Source of the DNA: JACVRW01 sp963757815 | GTDB lineage: Bacteria > Actinomycetota > Thermoleophilia > Solirubrobacterales > Thermoleophilaceae | Length of the DNA: 64,000 nt | Assembly: GCA_963757815.1 (NCBI GenBank) | Contig: CAVWSN010000017.1 | Span: 124,001 to 188,000 of the forward strand | Direction of reading: 5' to 3' | Notes under the pieces: model-generated | The model's database searches: none | What the model saw: the letters and a program-made list of their open reading frames with translations, nothing else | Told to the model about the DNA's origin: nothing | Shown here: positions 27,837-37,037 of the stretch, piece after piece | Numbering within the stretch: the first letter of the stretch is position 1 | Layout: the number at the start of each line of letters is the position of its first letter | Made by a program: the position numbers and the translations under genes

Positions 27837-30439
27837 GGCTCGCGGGCGCCTCTCGGGTCACGCTGCTCGCGTTCGCGCTGGCCGCCCTCGGCGCGGGCAC
27901 CGCACGCGCGCTCACGACCACCTACCTGCCCGTGCTGCTCGAGCGGATCGACGACGCGCCGTCGCTGATAGGCGTCGTGATGACCGTCAACGCCGTCAGC
28001 GGGCTGCTGGTCCCGCTCGCCGTGGGCGTCTGGTCGGATCGCCGCGCAGCCGGCGGGCTCGGCCGCAGGCTCCCGTACATGGCGGGCGGCGCGCTGCTGG
28101 CCGCCGGCGGGCTCGTCGCGATCGGACTCGGCAACGGCAGCTCCTATCTGGCGCTCGGGCTGGCCGCGGCGGTCGTCTACACGGGCCTCAACGCGCTTTC
28201 CACCGCGCACCGGGCGCTCGTTGCCGAGGACGTGGCGGACGAGCGGCGCCCCGCGACCACGAGCGCCCAAGAGCTTGCGATGACGGCGGGCGCGGCAGTC
28301 GCCGTTGGTATCGGCGGCGCGCTGATCGAGCCGGCCCCCGCTGCGGCCTTCGCGATCGCGGCAGCGGTGCTGCTCGTGGCAGCCGTGCCCACGCTCGTCG
28401 TGACGCGCCGGCTCCGCCTCGGCGGGAATGCGGCTCCCCGCCAGAGGCGGAGCGCGCGCGCGTCCCTCATGGCCGTCCTACGGCGGCCGGGCGCGCGCGA
28501 GGTGCTCCTCGCCCAGACGCTGTGGGTGCTCGCCTACGCCGCCCTCCCGGCCTTCTTCATCCTCTACGCCGAGGAGGCCCTGGAGCTGGACGTCGGCATC
28601 GCCGGTGCGCTGCCGCTGGCCTTTGGGGCCTTCGTGGCGCTCGGCATGGTGCTCGCCGGCCGCGCCCGGCCCGAACGGGTTCACGGTCTGCTGCTCACCG
28701 GCGCGGCGTTGCTCGGTGCCGGGCTGCTCGCCGCGGCGCTCACTTCCAGGCTCGCCGCGGCCGCCCTCCCTCTCGCCACCGCCGGCTTCGGCGCCGGCCT
28801 CCTGACCTCGCTCGGCTTCGCCTACTTCGCGCGCTTCGTGCCCGAGGGGGAGGCGGGCAGCTACAGCGGCGTCTTCTTCGCCGGCCGCGGTGTGGCCGCC
28901 GCGATTGCGCTGCCTGTCGCCGGCGTCGCCGTCGAGCTCACCGGCAGCTACCGGACCGTCCTTTGGCTGGGCGCCGCCTCGCTGGTCGCCCTGGTCCCCC
29001 TGATCGTCGCCGAGAGCCGGCGCTCCGGCGCGCTTGCGCTGCGGCCGCGCCCCGCCACGGTCGCCGCGGTCGTGCCCGTGTTCGCCTCGGGCCGCGCCGC
29101 CGAGATCGCCCGCGCGACGCTGCGCCACGTCGACCGGCTCGTCCTCGTGGACGACGGGGCGCCGGCCGAGATCGCCCGCTCGCTCGCGCCCCTGGCGGAG
29201 GACGAGCGCGTCGAGGTGCTCACGCTCGGTCACAACGGCGGCAAGGGCAGCGCCGTAGCGACCGGGGTTCGGGCACTGCTGCGCGAGCGCCAGCGGCCGG
29301 AGGCCATCCTGGTGCTCGACTCCGACGGTCAGCACGACCCCGAGCGCATCCCCGCGTTCGTGGAGGCCGCCCGCTCGGCCGACGCGGTGATCGGCTGGCG
29401 CCGCGACCGGCGCGCGATGCCGCTCGAGCGACGAGCCGCGAACCGGGCGGCGAGCCTGGCCCTGCTCGCGTCCTCGCGGACATGGATCCCGGACACCCAG
29501 AACGGCATGCGCCTGTTCCGCACCGAGGCGCTCCTCGACGCCGAGCCGCCCGAGGGCGGCTACGAGGCGGAGAGCCGGCACCTGCGTGCCCTGCTTGCCG
29601 GAGGGCACCGGGTTGTGCCGGTCGAGATCCCGACGGTCTACGACGGTGAGCCGAGCCATTTCCGCCCCGTCAAGGACACCCTCTCGGTCGGCCGGGCGCT
29701 GCTCGGCGCTGCGTCCAGCGATCCGGCGCCCCCGGCCCCCGTCGCCGTGCCGGTGCTGCGCGAATGGGGGCCGCGACTCGCCGCCTCGATGGGCGCGGTC
29801 CTCGCGATCGGGCTGGCGCTGCCCGCGCTGCAGCCGCTCGACAACCAGCTCTTCCTCGCGGTCAACGGCCTCGGCGACGGCCCCGAGTGGCTCTACCAGG
29901 CCTTCGACCCGCACACTCGCAACTACATCGTGCTCTTCGTCGCGACGCTCTTGGCGGCGGCCGTGGTCCTGAGGCGGCCGCGCTACGTGATCGGCACGGC
30001 GGTCTCGGTCCTGCTCGCCGCCTACCTCGCCGGCGCCGCGCTCGAGGTCGTCAAGCTGTTCGTCGAGCGGGCACGGCCCGAGGAGGTGCTCGGGGCGGAC
30101 GTGCTGCTCTCGGAGGGACGCAGCTGGTCCCACCTCGCCTCGTACCCCTCCGGCCATCTGATGGTCACGGCCGCGATGGCCGCCGCGGCCGCGGGCGCGG
30201 TCCCGCTGCTGCGGCGCCCGCTGCTCGCCTACGTCGGCGTGATCGCCGTCACCCGCGTCCTCTTCGGCGCCCACTTCCCCATCGACGTGGTCGTGGGGGC
30301 CGCGCTCGGCTACGAGCTCGGGCTGTTCACGACGAGCCTGCTGGCGAACGCCCGCCTGCTGCCCGAGCGCCGGACGATCGCGGCTTCGGCCGAGCCCCTG
30401 CCCGAGCACGCCGCGCTGCCCGCGCACACGAGACCGTGA
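27833..30439 (+). CDS. Trifunctional fusion: MFS transporter - family 2 glycosyltransferase - PAP2 phosphatase
   Basis: 868 residues, one uninterrupted frame. Residues 1-395: a multi-helix MFS carrier, with LLVPLAVGVWSDRRAAGGLG as the loop 2-3 motif. Residues about 405-620: a GT-A glycosyltransferase resembling dolichol or polyprenol phosphate sugar synthases, with VDRLVLVDDGAP, LGHNGGKGSAVATGVRAL, the DxD-type ILVLDSDGQHDPERIP and WIPDTQNGMRLFRTEAL. Residues about 645-845: a PAP2 phosphatase, with KLFVERARP, SYPSGHLMV and TRVLFGAHFPIDVV. Together these suggest a sugar loaded onto a lipid carrier, moved across the membrane and released or recycled (inference). The ATG overlaps the kinase stop. 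The next gene is convergent, one base away. Confidence 0.88.
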   Translation: MRLAGASRVTLLAFALAALGAGTARALTTTYLPVLLERIDDAPSLIGVVMTVNAVSGLLVPLAVGVWSDRRAAGGLGRRLPYMAGGALLAAGGLVAIGLGNGSSYLALGLAAAVVYTGLNALSTAHRALVAEDVADERRPATTSAQELAMTAGAAVAVGIGGALIEPAPAAAFAIAAAVLLVAAVPTLVVTRRLRLGGNAAPRQRRSARASLMAVLRRPGAREVLLAQTLWVLAYAALPAFFILYAEEALELDVGIAGALPLAFGAFVALGMVLAGRARPERVHGLLLTGAALLGAGLLAAALTSRLAAAALPLATAGFGAGLLTSLGFAYFARFVPEGEAGSYSGVFFAGRGVAAAIALPVAGVAVELTGSYRTVLWLGAASLVALVPLIVAESRRSGALALRPRPATVAAVVPVFASGRAAEIARATLRHVDRLVLVDDGAPAEIARSLAPLAEDERVEVLTLGHNGGKGSAVATGVRALLRERQRPEAILVLDSDGQHDPERIPAFVEAARSADAVIGWRRDRRAMPLERRAANRAASLALLASSRTWIPDTQNGMRLFRTEALLDAEPPEGGYEAESRHLRALLAGGHRVVPVEIPTVYDGEPSHFRPVKDTLSVGRALLGAASSDPAPPAPVAVPVLREWGPRLAASMGAVLAIGLALPALQPLDNQLFLAVNGLGDGPEWLYQAFDPHTRNYIVLFVATLLAAAVVLRRPRYVIGTAVSVLLAAYLAGAALEVVKLFVERARPEEVLGADVLLSEGRSWSHLASYPSGHLMVTAAMAAAAAGAVPLLRRPLLAYVGVIAVTRVLFGAHFPIDVVVGAALGYELGLFTTSLLANARLLPERRTIAASAEPLPEHAALPAHTRP

Positions 30440-30440
30440 G

Positions 30441-31511
30441 CTACTCGACCAGGACCGCCACCCGCTCGACCGCGTTGTTCGCGTAGCCCTTCAGGTTCCA
30501 GGGCGGCTCGAGTGGCTGCGTGTTGCCCGCCGCGTCGGTCGCACGAGATGAGATCACGTGCTCTCCGGGCGGCGCGTCCCAGGCGAAGCGCCAGCCGCGC
30601 CAGGCGGCCTCGCCGAGCGGCTCTTCAAGGTCCGCGGACGCGAACCGGTCGCCACCGTCGGTCGAAACCTCGACCGCAACGATCTCGCCGTGGCCGGACC
30701 AGGCGCGGCCCTCGAGCGTCACCGGACCGGGCGACAGGCGGCGCTCGCGGGTCAGGAAATCCGGGACGCCGGGTGGGACGGTCAGCGAGCGCGGCAGCAT
30801 GCGCGTGACGGGCTCGCCGGGCACGCCGTCCGCGTCGTAGAGCCGGTAGCCGACCGCGTTCTGGAAGCCCTGGAAGGGCTCCTCCAGCACGGTGATGCGG
30901 GCGAGCCACTTGACGTTCTGCATCCCGTACCAGCCCGGCACCACGAGCCGGAGGGGGAAGCCATGCTGCGGCGGGAGCGGTCCGCCGTTCATCTCGTAAG
31001 CGAGCAGCCCGCGCTCGGCCTCCGCCAGCGGCAGGGCGCGCTCGTAGAGCTGCTCCTCGCCTCCCTCCACCCCGCGGTCGAGACCGGTGAACAGCACCTC
31101 GACCGCCCGTGGCGACGGGCCCGCGTCGGCCAGCAGCGGCGCCAGCGGCGTGCCGCCCCACTCGGCGGTGCCGACCGCCTCGGTCAGCCACGGCTGCGAC
31201 AGCGGGCGCGGCTCGAGCAGCGCACGGCCGTTACCGGCGCACTCGAACGTGATCGGCATCGTCACCCGCCGGCGGCCCTGGAGCTCCCCGAGCGACAGCG
31301 TCCGGGGGCGCTCCACGGCACCCCCGATCTCGAGCGTGAAGGCCTGTGGGTCGACGGCCGGGATGTCGTAGTGGATCAGGAGGTAGTGCAGCCCGGCGGG
31401 GGTGATCGGGTAGCGGAGCGCCTCGAGCGGGAGAGCGTGATTACGCGCGGCGAGCCGCAGTTCGTCCGGCGTGATGTCCTCCGAGGCGAAGGTGCCCTCG
31501 GGCGTCGCCAT
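30441..31511 (-). CDS. Sulfite oxidase-family molybdopterin oxidoreductase
   Basis: 356 residues. The Mo-cofactor domain includes HYLLIHYDIPAVDPQAFTLE, the Mo-ligand cysteine in ITFECAGNGRALLEPRPLSQ, GTAEWGGTPLAPLLADAG, and LPPQHGFPLRLVVPGWYGM with NVKWLARI. The C-terminal dimerisation domain has the immunoglobulin-like VAVEVSTDGGDRFASADLEE pattern and FAWDAPPGEHVISSRATDAA. No Tat signal is seen, so the version here looks cytosolic. It starts two bases after the gcvPB stop, as the last gene of the glycine cleavage unit. That position is unusual; a role in sulfite clearance is inference. Confidence 0.9.
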   Translation of the reverse strand: MATPEGTFASEDITPDELRLAARNHALPLEALRYPITPAGLHYLLIHYDIPAVDPQAFTLEIGGAVERPRTLSLGELQGRRRVTMPITFECAGNGRALLEPRPLSQPWLTEAVGTAEWGGTPLAPLLADAGPSPRAVEVLFTGLDRGVEGGEEQLYERALPLAEAERGLLAYEMNGGPLPPQHGFPLRLVVPGWYGMQNVKWLARITVLEEPFQGFQNAVGYRLYDADGVPGEPVTRMLPRSLTVPPGVPDFLTRERRLSPGPVTLEGRAWSGHGEIVAVEVSTDGGDRFASADLEEPLGEAAWRGWRFAWDAPPGEHVISSRATDAAGNTQPLEPPWNLKGYANNAVERVAVLVE

Positions 31512-31513
31512 GG

Positions 31514-33026
31514 CTAGCCGTCGTCCGCCTCGGGGCGCCAGCGCACCACCGGCCGCTTGGCCGCGCCCGCCTCGTCGAGGCGGCGCACGGGGGTGGTGTG
31601 CGGCGCGCTGCGGGCGATCTCCGGGTCCTCCTTCGCCTCGGCGAGGATCTCGCGGATCACCTCGGCGAAGTGGTCGAGCCGCTCCTTGGTCTCGGTCTCC
31701 GTCGGCTCGATCATCAGCGCCTCGTCCACGAGCAGCGGGAAGTAGACCGTGGGCGGGTGCACGCGGTGGTCGAGCATGCGCTTCGCGAGGTCGAGGGTCC
31801 GCACGCCGAGCTCCTCCTTCGCCCCCCGCCCGGAGAGCACGAACTCGTGCATGCAGGTGCGGTCGAACGCGACCGGCAGGTACTCGCCGATCCCCTCGAG
31901 GGCGAGCAGCGCCTTCAGGTAGTTGGCGTTCAGCACGGCCACCTGCGAGACGTCCTTGAGCCCGTCGCCGCCGAGCGAGCAGATGTAGGCGTAGGTGCGG
32001 ACGAAGACGCCGAAGTTGCCCTGGAAACCGCGCAGCTTCCCGATCGACTTGGGCCGCTCGAAATCGAGGTCGAAGCGCGGCTCGGGGCCGTTCTCGCCGC
32101 GTCGTGCGCACCACCTGCGGCACCGGCAGGAACGGCTCGATGCGGTCCGAGCAGGCGATCGGCCCGGCGCCGGGCCCGCCGCCGCCGTGCGGCTGCGTGA
32201 AGGTCTTGTGCAGGTTGAAATGGACGATGTCGAAGCCCATGTCGCCCGGCCGCGCGATCCCCATCACGGCGTTCAGGTTGGCGCCGTCGTAGTAGAGCGT
32301 GGCCCCCACCTCGTGGACGATCCGGGCGATCTCCTCGATGTTCGTGTCGAACAGCCCGAGCGTGTTGGGGTTGGTGAGCATCAGGCAGGCGACGTCGTCG
32401 TCGGCCTTCTCGCGCAGGTCGTCGAGGTCGACCCCGCCGTCGGGCGCGGTGCCGACCTTGACCACCTCGTAGCCCGCCATCGTCACCGTGGCGGGGTTGG
32501 TGCCGTGCGCCGTGTCCGGCGTCAGCACCTTGCGGCGCTGCTCGCCGCGGTCCTCGTGGTAGGCCCGCGTGAGCAGCAGCCCGGCGAGCTCGCCGTGCGA
32601 GCCGGCGCTCGGCTGCAGCGACACGTGCGGCAGCCCGGCGATCTCCGCCAGGGCGCCCTGGAGCCGCCACATCAGCTCGAGCGCGCCCTGCGCTTGCTCC
32701 GGGTCCTGGAGCGGATGCAGGCGGGCGTGGCCCGGCAGAGCCGCCACCCGCTCGTGCAGCTTCGGGTTGTGCTTCATCGTGCAGGAGCCGAGCGGGTAGA
32801 AGCCCTCGTCGAGATGGAAGTTCTTCGAGGAGAGCGTCGTGTAGTGGCGCACGAGCTCGGGCTCTGACACCTCGGGCAGCTCCGCCGGCCGCTCGCGGAC
32901 GGCGCCGGCGGGCAGCAGCTCCTCGACGGCTACCTCCGGCACCTCGTCGTCGGGCGCGGGGGCCACGAATGCGCGCCGCCCCTCGCGCGAGCGCTCGAAG
33001 ATCGTCTGCGCGGCGGAGTCGCTCAT
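31514..33026 (-). CDS. gcvPB: Glycine dehydrogenase (decarboxylating) subunit 2, frameshifted
   Basis: PLP subunit of the P-protein. Markers are SSKNFHLDEGFYPLGSCTMK, PSAGSHGELAGLLLTRAYHE, TAHGTNPATVTMAGYEVVKV and the PLP lysine in VHFNLHKTFTQPHGGGGPGA. After VPQVVRT the frame shifts at about 32098-32106 (one extra base). In the new frame come GENGPEPRFDLDFERPKSIG and then LNANYLKALLALEGIGEYLP to the stop at 31514. The repaired length is about 503 residues, as expected. The ATG overlaps the gcvPA stop (ATGA). Probably a sequencing error; the remainder is intact. Confidence 0.9.
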
Positions 33027-34369
33027 GCCGCGACTCCCTCCCTGGTCGCGGCCGCGATCCGCGCGAGCCGGTCGATGTGGTCCTTCGTGCGGCGCTCGGT
33101 GATCGCCACCAGCAGGCCGTCCTCGTACTCCGGGAAGTCGCGCCCGAGCCGGTAGCCCGGGTTGATGCCCTCTGCGCGGGCGCGTTCGAACAGCCCGTCG
33201 AGGTCGGGAACGCGCACGGCGAACTCGCGCACCACCGGGCCCGGGTTGATCGGCTCGAGGCCGAGTGCCTCGCGCGCGTAGTGCGTGCGCCGCAGCATCA
33301 GCTCGCCGAGCTCCACGAGGCCCCGCTTGCCGAGCCAGGACAGGTAGACGACCCCCGCGAGCGCGTTGAGAGCCTGGGCGGTGCAGATGTTGTGGGTGGC
33401 CTTCTCGCGTCGGATGTGCTGCTCGCGCGTCTGGAGCGTGAGCACGAAGCCGCGCTTGCCGTCCACGTCCCGCGTCTCGCCCGCGATCCGGCCGGGCATC
33501 CTGCGGATGAAGCGCTCGGCCGCCGCGAAGAAGCCGAATGACGGGCCGCCGAAGTCGAGCCGGTTGCCGAGCGTCTGGCCCTCGCCCACGCAGACGTCCA
33601 CGCCGAGCTCTCCGGGCGGCCTGAGGATGCCGAGCGGCAGCGGATCGGCGGCGCAGACGAACATCGCGCCGGTGGACTTGCCGGCCTCGACGAGCTCGCC
33701 CAGCCCCTCCACGCTGCCGAGGAAGTTCGGCTGCTGGACGAACACTGCCGCGGTCTCGTCGTCGACGGCGCCGGCGAGCGCCTCGAGGTCCGTGACCCCG
33801 TTGGCGTCGAGCGGCACCTCGACCACCTCCATGCCGTAGCCGACGGCATGTGTGGCGAGCGCCGCGCGCGAGTGCGGGTGCAGGCCGCGCGAGGCGACCA
33901 GCTTGGTCCGGCGCGTCTCGAGCTTCGCCAGGTAGCCGGCGGCGGCGACCGCGCTCGGGCCCTCGTACACCGAGGCGTTCGAGACCGGCAGGCCCGTCAG
34001 CTCCGAGATCGCGGTCTGGTACTCGAACATCACCTGCAGCCCGCCCTGCGAGACCTCGGGCTGGTAGGGCGTGTAGGGGGTGAGGAACTCAGAGCGGCCG
34101 AGCAGCGTGTCGACCAGCGCGGGGACGTAGTGGTCGTACATGCCCGCCCCTACGAAGCTCACCTCGGCGTCGGCGTGCACGTTGCGGGCCGCGAGCGCCG
34201 CGAGGTGGTCGTAGACCTCCTGCTCGGAGCGGCCGTCGGGGAGGTCGATGGCGCGTTCGAGGCGGACCGCCTCGGGGACGTCGTCGAACAGGTCGTCCAG
34301 CGAGCCGACGCCGATGGCGTCGAGCATCTCGCGCAGATCCTGGTCTGTGACTGCCGTATAGCGGCTCAT
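33023..34369 (-). CDS. gcvPA: Glycine dehydrogenase (decarboxylating) subunit 1
   Basis: N-terminal subunit of the two-subunit P-protein; 448 residues, complete. Blocks seen are MYDHYVPALVDTLLGRSEFL, TPYTPYQPEVSQGGLQVMFE, YQTAISELTGLPVSNASVYE and ATHNICTAQALNALAGVVYL. Together with gcvPB it decarboxylates glycine and passes the aminomethyl group to GcvH. It starts 20 bp after gcvH and its stop overlaps gcvPB. Confidence 0.96.
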   Translation of the reverse strand: MSRYTAVTDQDLREMLDAIGVGSLDDLFDDVPEAVRLERAIDLPDGRSEQEVYDHLAALAARNVHADAEVSFVGAGMYDHYVPALVDTLLGRSEFLTPYTPYQPEVSQGGLQVMFEYQTAISELTGLPVSNASVYEGPSAVAAAGYLAKLETRRTKLVASRGLHPHSRAALATHAVGYGMEVVEVPLDANGVTDLEALAGAVDDETAAVFVQQPNFLGSVEGLGELVEAGKSTGAMFVCAADPLPLGILRPPGELGVDVCVGEGQTLGNRLDFGGPSFGFFAAAERFIRRMPGRIAGETRDVDGKRGFVLTLQTREQHIRREKATHNICTAQALNALAGVVYLSWLGKRGLVELGELMLRRTHYAREALGLEPINPGPVVREFAVRVPDLDGLFERARAEGINPGYRLGRDFPEYEDGLLVAITERRTKDHIDRLARIAAATREGVAA

Positions 34370-34388
34370 CGGCGGCCTACGAACTTAG

Positions 34389-34781
34389 CTACCCGTTCTG
34401 AAGCATCTCCTTGTACGCGGACACATCCATCAGCTGGTCGACCTCGGACGGGTCCGAGAGCCGGACCTTGACCATCCAGCCCTCGCCGTACGGGTCCGAG
34501 TTGATCCGCTCGGGGCTGTCCGCAAGCGCCTCGTTGACCTCGACGATCTCGCCGGAGAGAGGCGCGAACACGTCGGACACGGCCTTGACCGACTCGACCT
34601 CCGCGTAGGACTCGTCCTTCGCGACAGACGCCCCCACGTCCGGGGGGTCGAAGAACACAACCTCGCCGAGCGCGTCCTGCGCGTACCAGGTGACGCCGAA
34701 GGTCGCATTTTCGCCTTCGATCCGGGCCCAGTCGTGCTCCTCGTGGTACTTCAGGTCCTCGGGATAGCTTGCTTCAGCCAT
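34389..34781 (-). CDS. gcvH: Glycine cleavage system H protein
   Basis: Lipoyl carrier protein; 130 residues. The lipoyl lysine lies in YAEVESVKAVSDVFAPLSGE (Lys of ESVKA). The fold markers GEVVFFDPPDVGASV and NSDPYGEGWMVKVRL are present. The Shine-Dalgarno AAAGGAG is inside the last codons of gcvT, and the two genes overlap by 8 bp. Confidence 0.97.
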   Translation of the reverse strand: MAEASYPEDLKYHEEHDWARIEGENATFGVTWYAQDALGEVVFFDPPDVGASVAKDESYAEVESVKAVSDVFAPLSGEIVEVNEALADSPERINSDPYGEGWMVKVRLSDPSEVDQLMDVSAYKEMLQNG

Positions 34782-35865
34782 GTTCTCCTTTGCTCTCGTG
34801 GCGGTACAGGGGCTTTGTCCTGACCTCCGCGTCGCGCAGCTTGCCTCGCACGTCGATCTCGATGCTCGTACCCGGCTCGGACGCAGGGAGCGGCACGTAG
34901 CCCATGCCTATGCCGACGTCGAGGCAGGGTGAGAGGGAGCCGCTCGTCACGACCCCCTCGCCGCTGTCGGTCCGGATCGGGTTGCCCTGGCGCGGGATGC
35001 CGGGTCCCGTGAGGGCGAACGGGACGAGCGTCCGGCCGGGCTCGACCTCTCGGAGCGCGTCCGAGCCGATGAAACCGGTGTCGAGCTTGCAGCACCAGCC
35101 GAGACCGGCCTCGATCGGGTTGTGGTCCTCGTCCAGGTCGTTGCCGTACAGGTGGAAGCAGACCTCGAGCCGCAGTGTGTCGCGCGCGCCGAGCCCGGCC
35201 GGGCGCACGCCCTCTGCAAGCAGCGCGTCCCAGACGGCGCCGGCGTCCGCGGGCGCCAGCATCAGCTCGCAGCCGTCCTCGCCCGTGTAGCCCGTGCCGC
35301 AGACGAGCGCCTCGGCGCCGGCCAGCTCCAGGTTCGCGGTGCGCATGCGCGCCGGCAGCTCGCTGTCGGCGAGGCGCCCGAGGGCGGCCCGGGCGTCGGG
35401 GCCCTGCACGGCGAGCATGGCCCAGTCCGCGTGCGAGTCGTGAACCTCGACGTCGAACTCCGCGCCGTGACGCTCGAACCAGGCGAGGTCCTTCTCGTGG
35501 TTGGCCGCGTTCGTCACGGTCAGGAAGCGGTCCGGGCCGAGCCGGTAGGTGAAGAGGTCGTCGAGCACGCCGCCGTCCTCGCGGCACAGGACCGAGTACT
35601 GGGCCCCGCGCTCGGCCATCCGGGTCACGTCGTTCGAGAGGATCAGCTGGAGGAACTCCTCCGCCTGCGGTCCAAGGGTCTCGATCTCGCCCATGTGCGA
35701 CACGTCGAACACACCGGCGCCGGTGCGCACGTTCACGTGCTCCTGGCGGATTCCCTCGTACTGGACCGGCATCTCCCAGCCCGCGAAGGGAACGAGCTTG
35801 GCGCCGGCACGCTCGTGGCGGTCGTAGAGCGGCGTGCGTCTCAGCGTGTCTGCGGCTGGCGGCAA
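34774..35865 (-). CDS. gcvT: Glycine cleavage system T protein (aminomethyltransferase)
   Basis: Transfers the aminomethyl carbon to tetrahydrofolate; about 363 residues. Present are TPLYDRHERAGAKLVPFAGW, the folate-site segment FDVSHMGEIE, ARDTLRLEVCFHLYGNDLDE and the C-terminal barrel LDVGIGMGYVPL. No ATG or GTG lies in frame before the conserved start, so TTG 35865 is proposed; the Shine-Dalgarno is weak. No glycine riboswitch pattern is seen in the 50 bp before it or in the M20 gene upstream. Confidence 0.92.
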   Translation of the reverse strand: MPPAADTLRRTPLYDRHERAGAKLVPFAGWEMPVQYEGIRQEHVNVRTGAGVFDVSHMGEIETLGPQAEEFLQLILSNDVTRMAERGAQYSVLCREDGGVLDDLFTYRLGPDRFLTVTNAANHEKDLAWFERHGAEFDVEVHDSHADWAMLAVQGPDARAALGRLADSELPARMRTANLELAGAEALVCGTGYTGEDGCELMLAPADAGAVWDALLAEGVRPAGLGARDTLRLEVCFHLYGNDLDEDHNPIEAGLGWCCKLDTGFIGSDALREVEPGRTLVPFALTGPGIPRQGNPIRTDSGEGVVTSGSLSPCLDVGIGMGYVPLPASEPGTSIEIDVRGKLRDAEVRTKPLYRHESKGEHG

Positions 35866-35915
35866 GCGCCCGGAGGTTACCCGCCTCGGGCCGCGCTCAC
35901 GCGCGGCGGCGCCGC

Positions 35916-37037
35916 TCAGGGCTGGAGCAGCGCCGCGGTCACCGCCAGGGCCAGCTCGGCGCGCGTCCTGAGCGACTCGGCGCTCACCCACTCGTGCGGC
36001 GCGTGGGCGCCGCCCCCGCGCGGGCCGAGGCCGTCGAGTGTCAGCGTGATGCCACCGGCGGCCATGTGGCTGGCGTCGCTCGCTCCGCCGCGCTCCGCGG
36101 CCACGATCGGGCGGCCGAGCAGGCCTTCCGCCGCGGCCAGCAGCCCGGCGGTGGCGGCGCGTGAGTCCATTCCCGGCCAGGCGCGCACCAGCACCGAATC
36201 GAGGCGCACGCCCTCGTGATCCGCCGGCAGCGCGGCGAGCACCGGGTCGAACGCCTCGAGGTGGTCCGCGCGCAGGTCGCAGACGAGCTCGCCGGCAGCC
36301 GGCACCACGTTGAAGGCATCACCCGAGCGCATGATCGTGGGCACGGCGGTGAGGCGCTCCGGGCCGGCCGGGTCGCTCGCCGCCGCCACCCGCTCCGCCG
36401 CCGCGGCCAGCGCGAGCAAGGCGTTCCTTCCCTTGTGCGGCGCGGATCCGGAGTGCGCCGGGCGCCCGTGGGCCTCCACCCGCAGCGTGCCGGCGGCCTT
36501 GCGCTTGACGATCACCGCCTCGTCGCCCGTCTGGGTGCGCTCGCCCGCCTCGAAGCAGAGGCAGGCGTCGAAGTGCCCGAAGCGCGCGGCGTGCGCGAAC
36601 TCGGCGGTGCGCCACTCCTCGTCGTTCACGAGCAGCACGGCTACCTCGCTGTAGAGCCCGGGCCGGGCCGCCAGCTCGCGCATCAGGCCGAGCGCGAGCG
36701 CGACGCCGCCCTTCATGTCCACGGCGCCCGAGCCGATGAGGCGGTCGCCGTCACGCTCGAGCGGCCGGTGCGCCCCGTGGGCGACGACGGTGTCGAGGTG
36801 GCCGAGCAGCAGCACACGCTTGCTCCCGCTGCCGTGGAGGCGGCCACAGAGGTCCTCTGCATGCGCCGGCGTGGAGCATTCGAGCCGCTCAACCTCGGCC
36901 TCGGGTGGGAGAAAGGCCGCGGCGAGCGCCACGCATTCCTCGGCGCCCGGCACGTCGCCCGAGGGCGAGGAGACGCCCACGAGCGCCTCCAGCTCGCGCT
37001 CCGCCACCAGGGCGAGGCGGGACGCGGCCTCGATCAC
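35916..37037 (-). CDS. M20-family metallopeptidase (ArgE/DapE/carboxypeptidase G2 type)
   Basis: 373 residues. Zinc ligands and catalytic residues appear in VLLLGHLDTVVAHGAH (HxD), GSGAVDMKGGVALALGLM, LLVNDEEWRTAEFA (Glu-Glu), EAGERTQTGDEAV and the C-terminal His in GGGAHAPHEWVSAES. The dimerisation or lid domain lies at VEAHGRPAHSGSAPHKGRNA. The substrate is unknown; the closest pattern is glutamate carboxypeptidase or a DapE-like deacylase. The start is GTG 37037, overlapping the TGA of the acetyltransferase (GTGA), so they form a pair. Confidence 0.88.
   Translation of the reverse strand: MIEAASRLALVAERELEALVGVSSPSGDVPGAEECVALAAAFLPPEAEVERLECSTPAHAEDLCGRLHGSGSKRVLLLGHLDTVVAHGAHRPLERDGDRLIGSGAVDMKGGVALALGLMRELAARPGLYSEVAVLLVNDEEWRTAEFAHAARFGHFDACLCFEAGERTQTGDEAVIVKRKAAGTLRVEAHGRPAHSGSAPHKGRNALLALAAAAERVAAASDPAGPERLTAVPTIMRSGDAFNVVPAAGELVCDLRADHLEAFDPVLAALPADHEGVRLDSVLVRAWPGMDSRAATAGLLAAAEGLLGRPIVAAERGGASDASHMAAGGITLTLDGLGPRGGGAHAPHEWVSAESLRTRAELALAVTAALLQP

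Noticed and set aside
28478..30427. 649-codon minus-strand frame
   Set aside because: Fully antisense to the MFS-GT2-PAP2 gene, whose motifs are intact; composition is typical of shadow frames.
35866..35915. Glycine riboswitch before gcvT
   Set aside because: Only 50 bp is available and no glycine aptamer pattern is seen.
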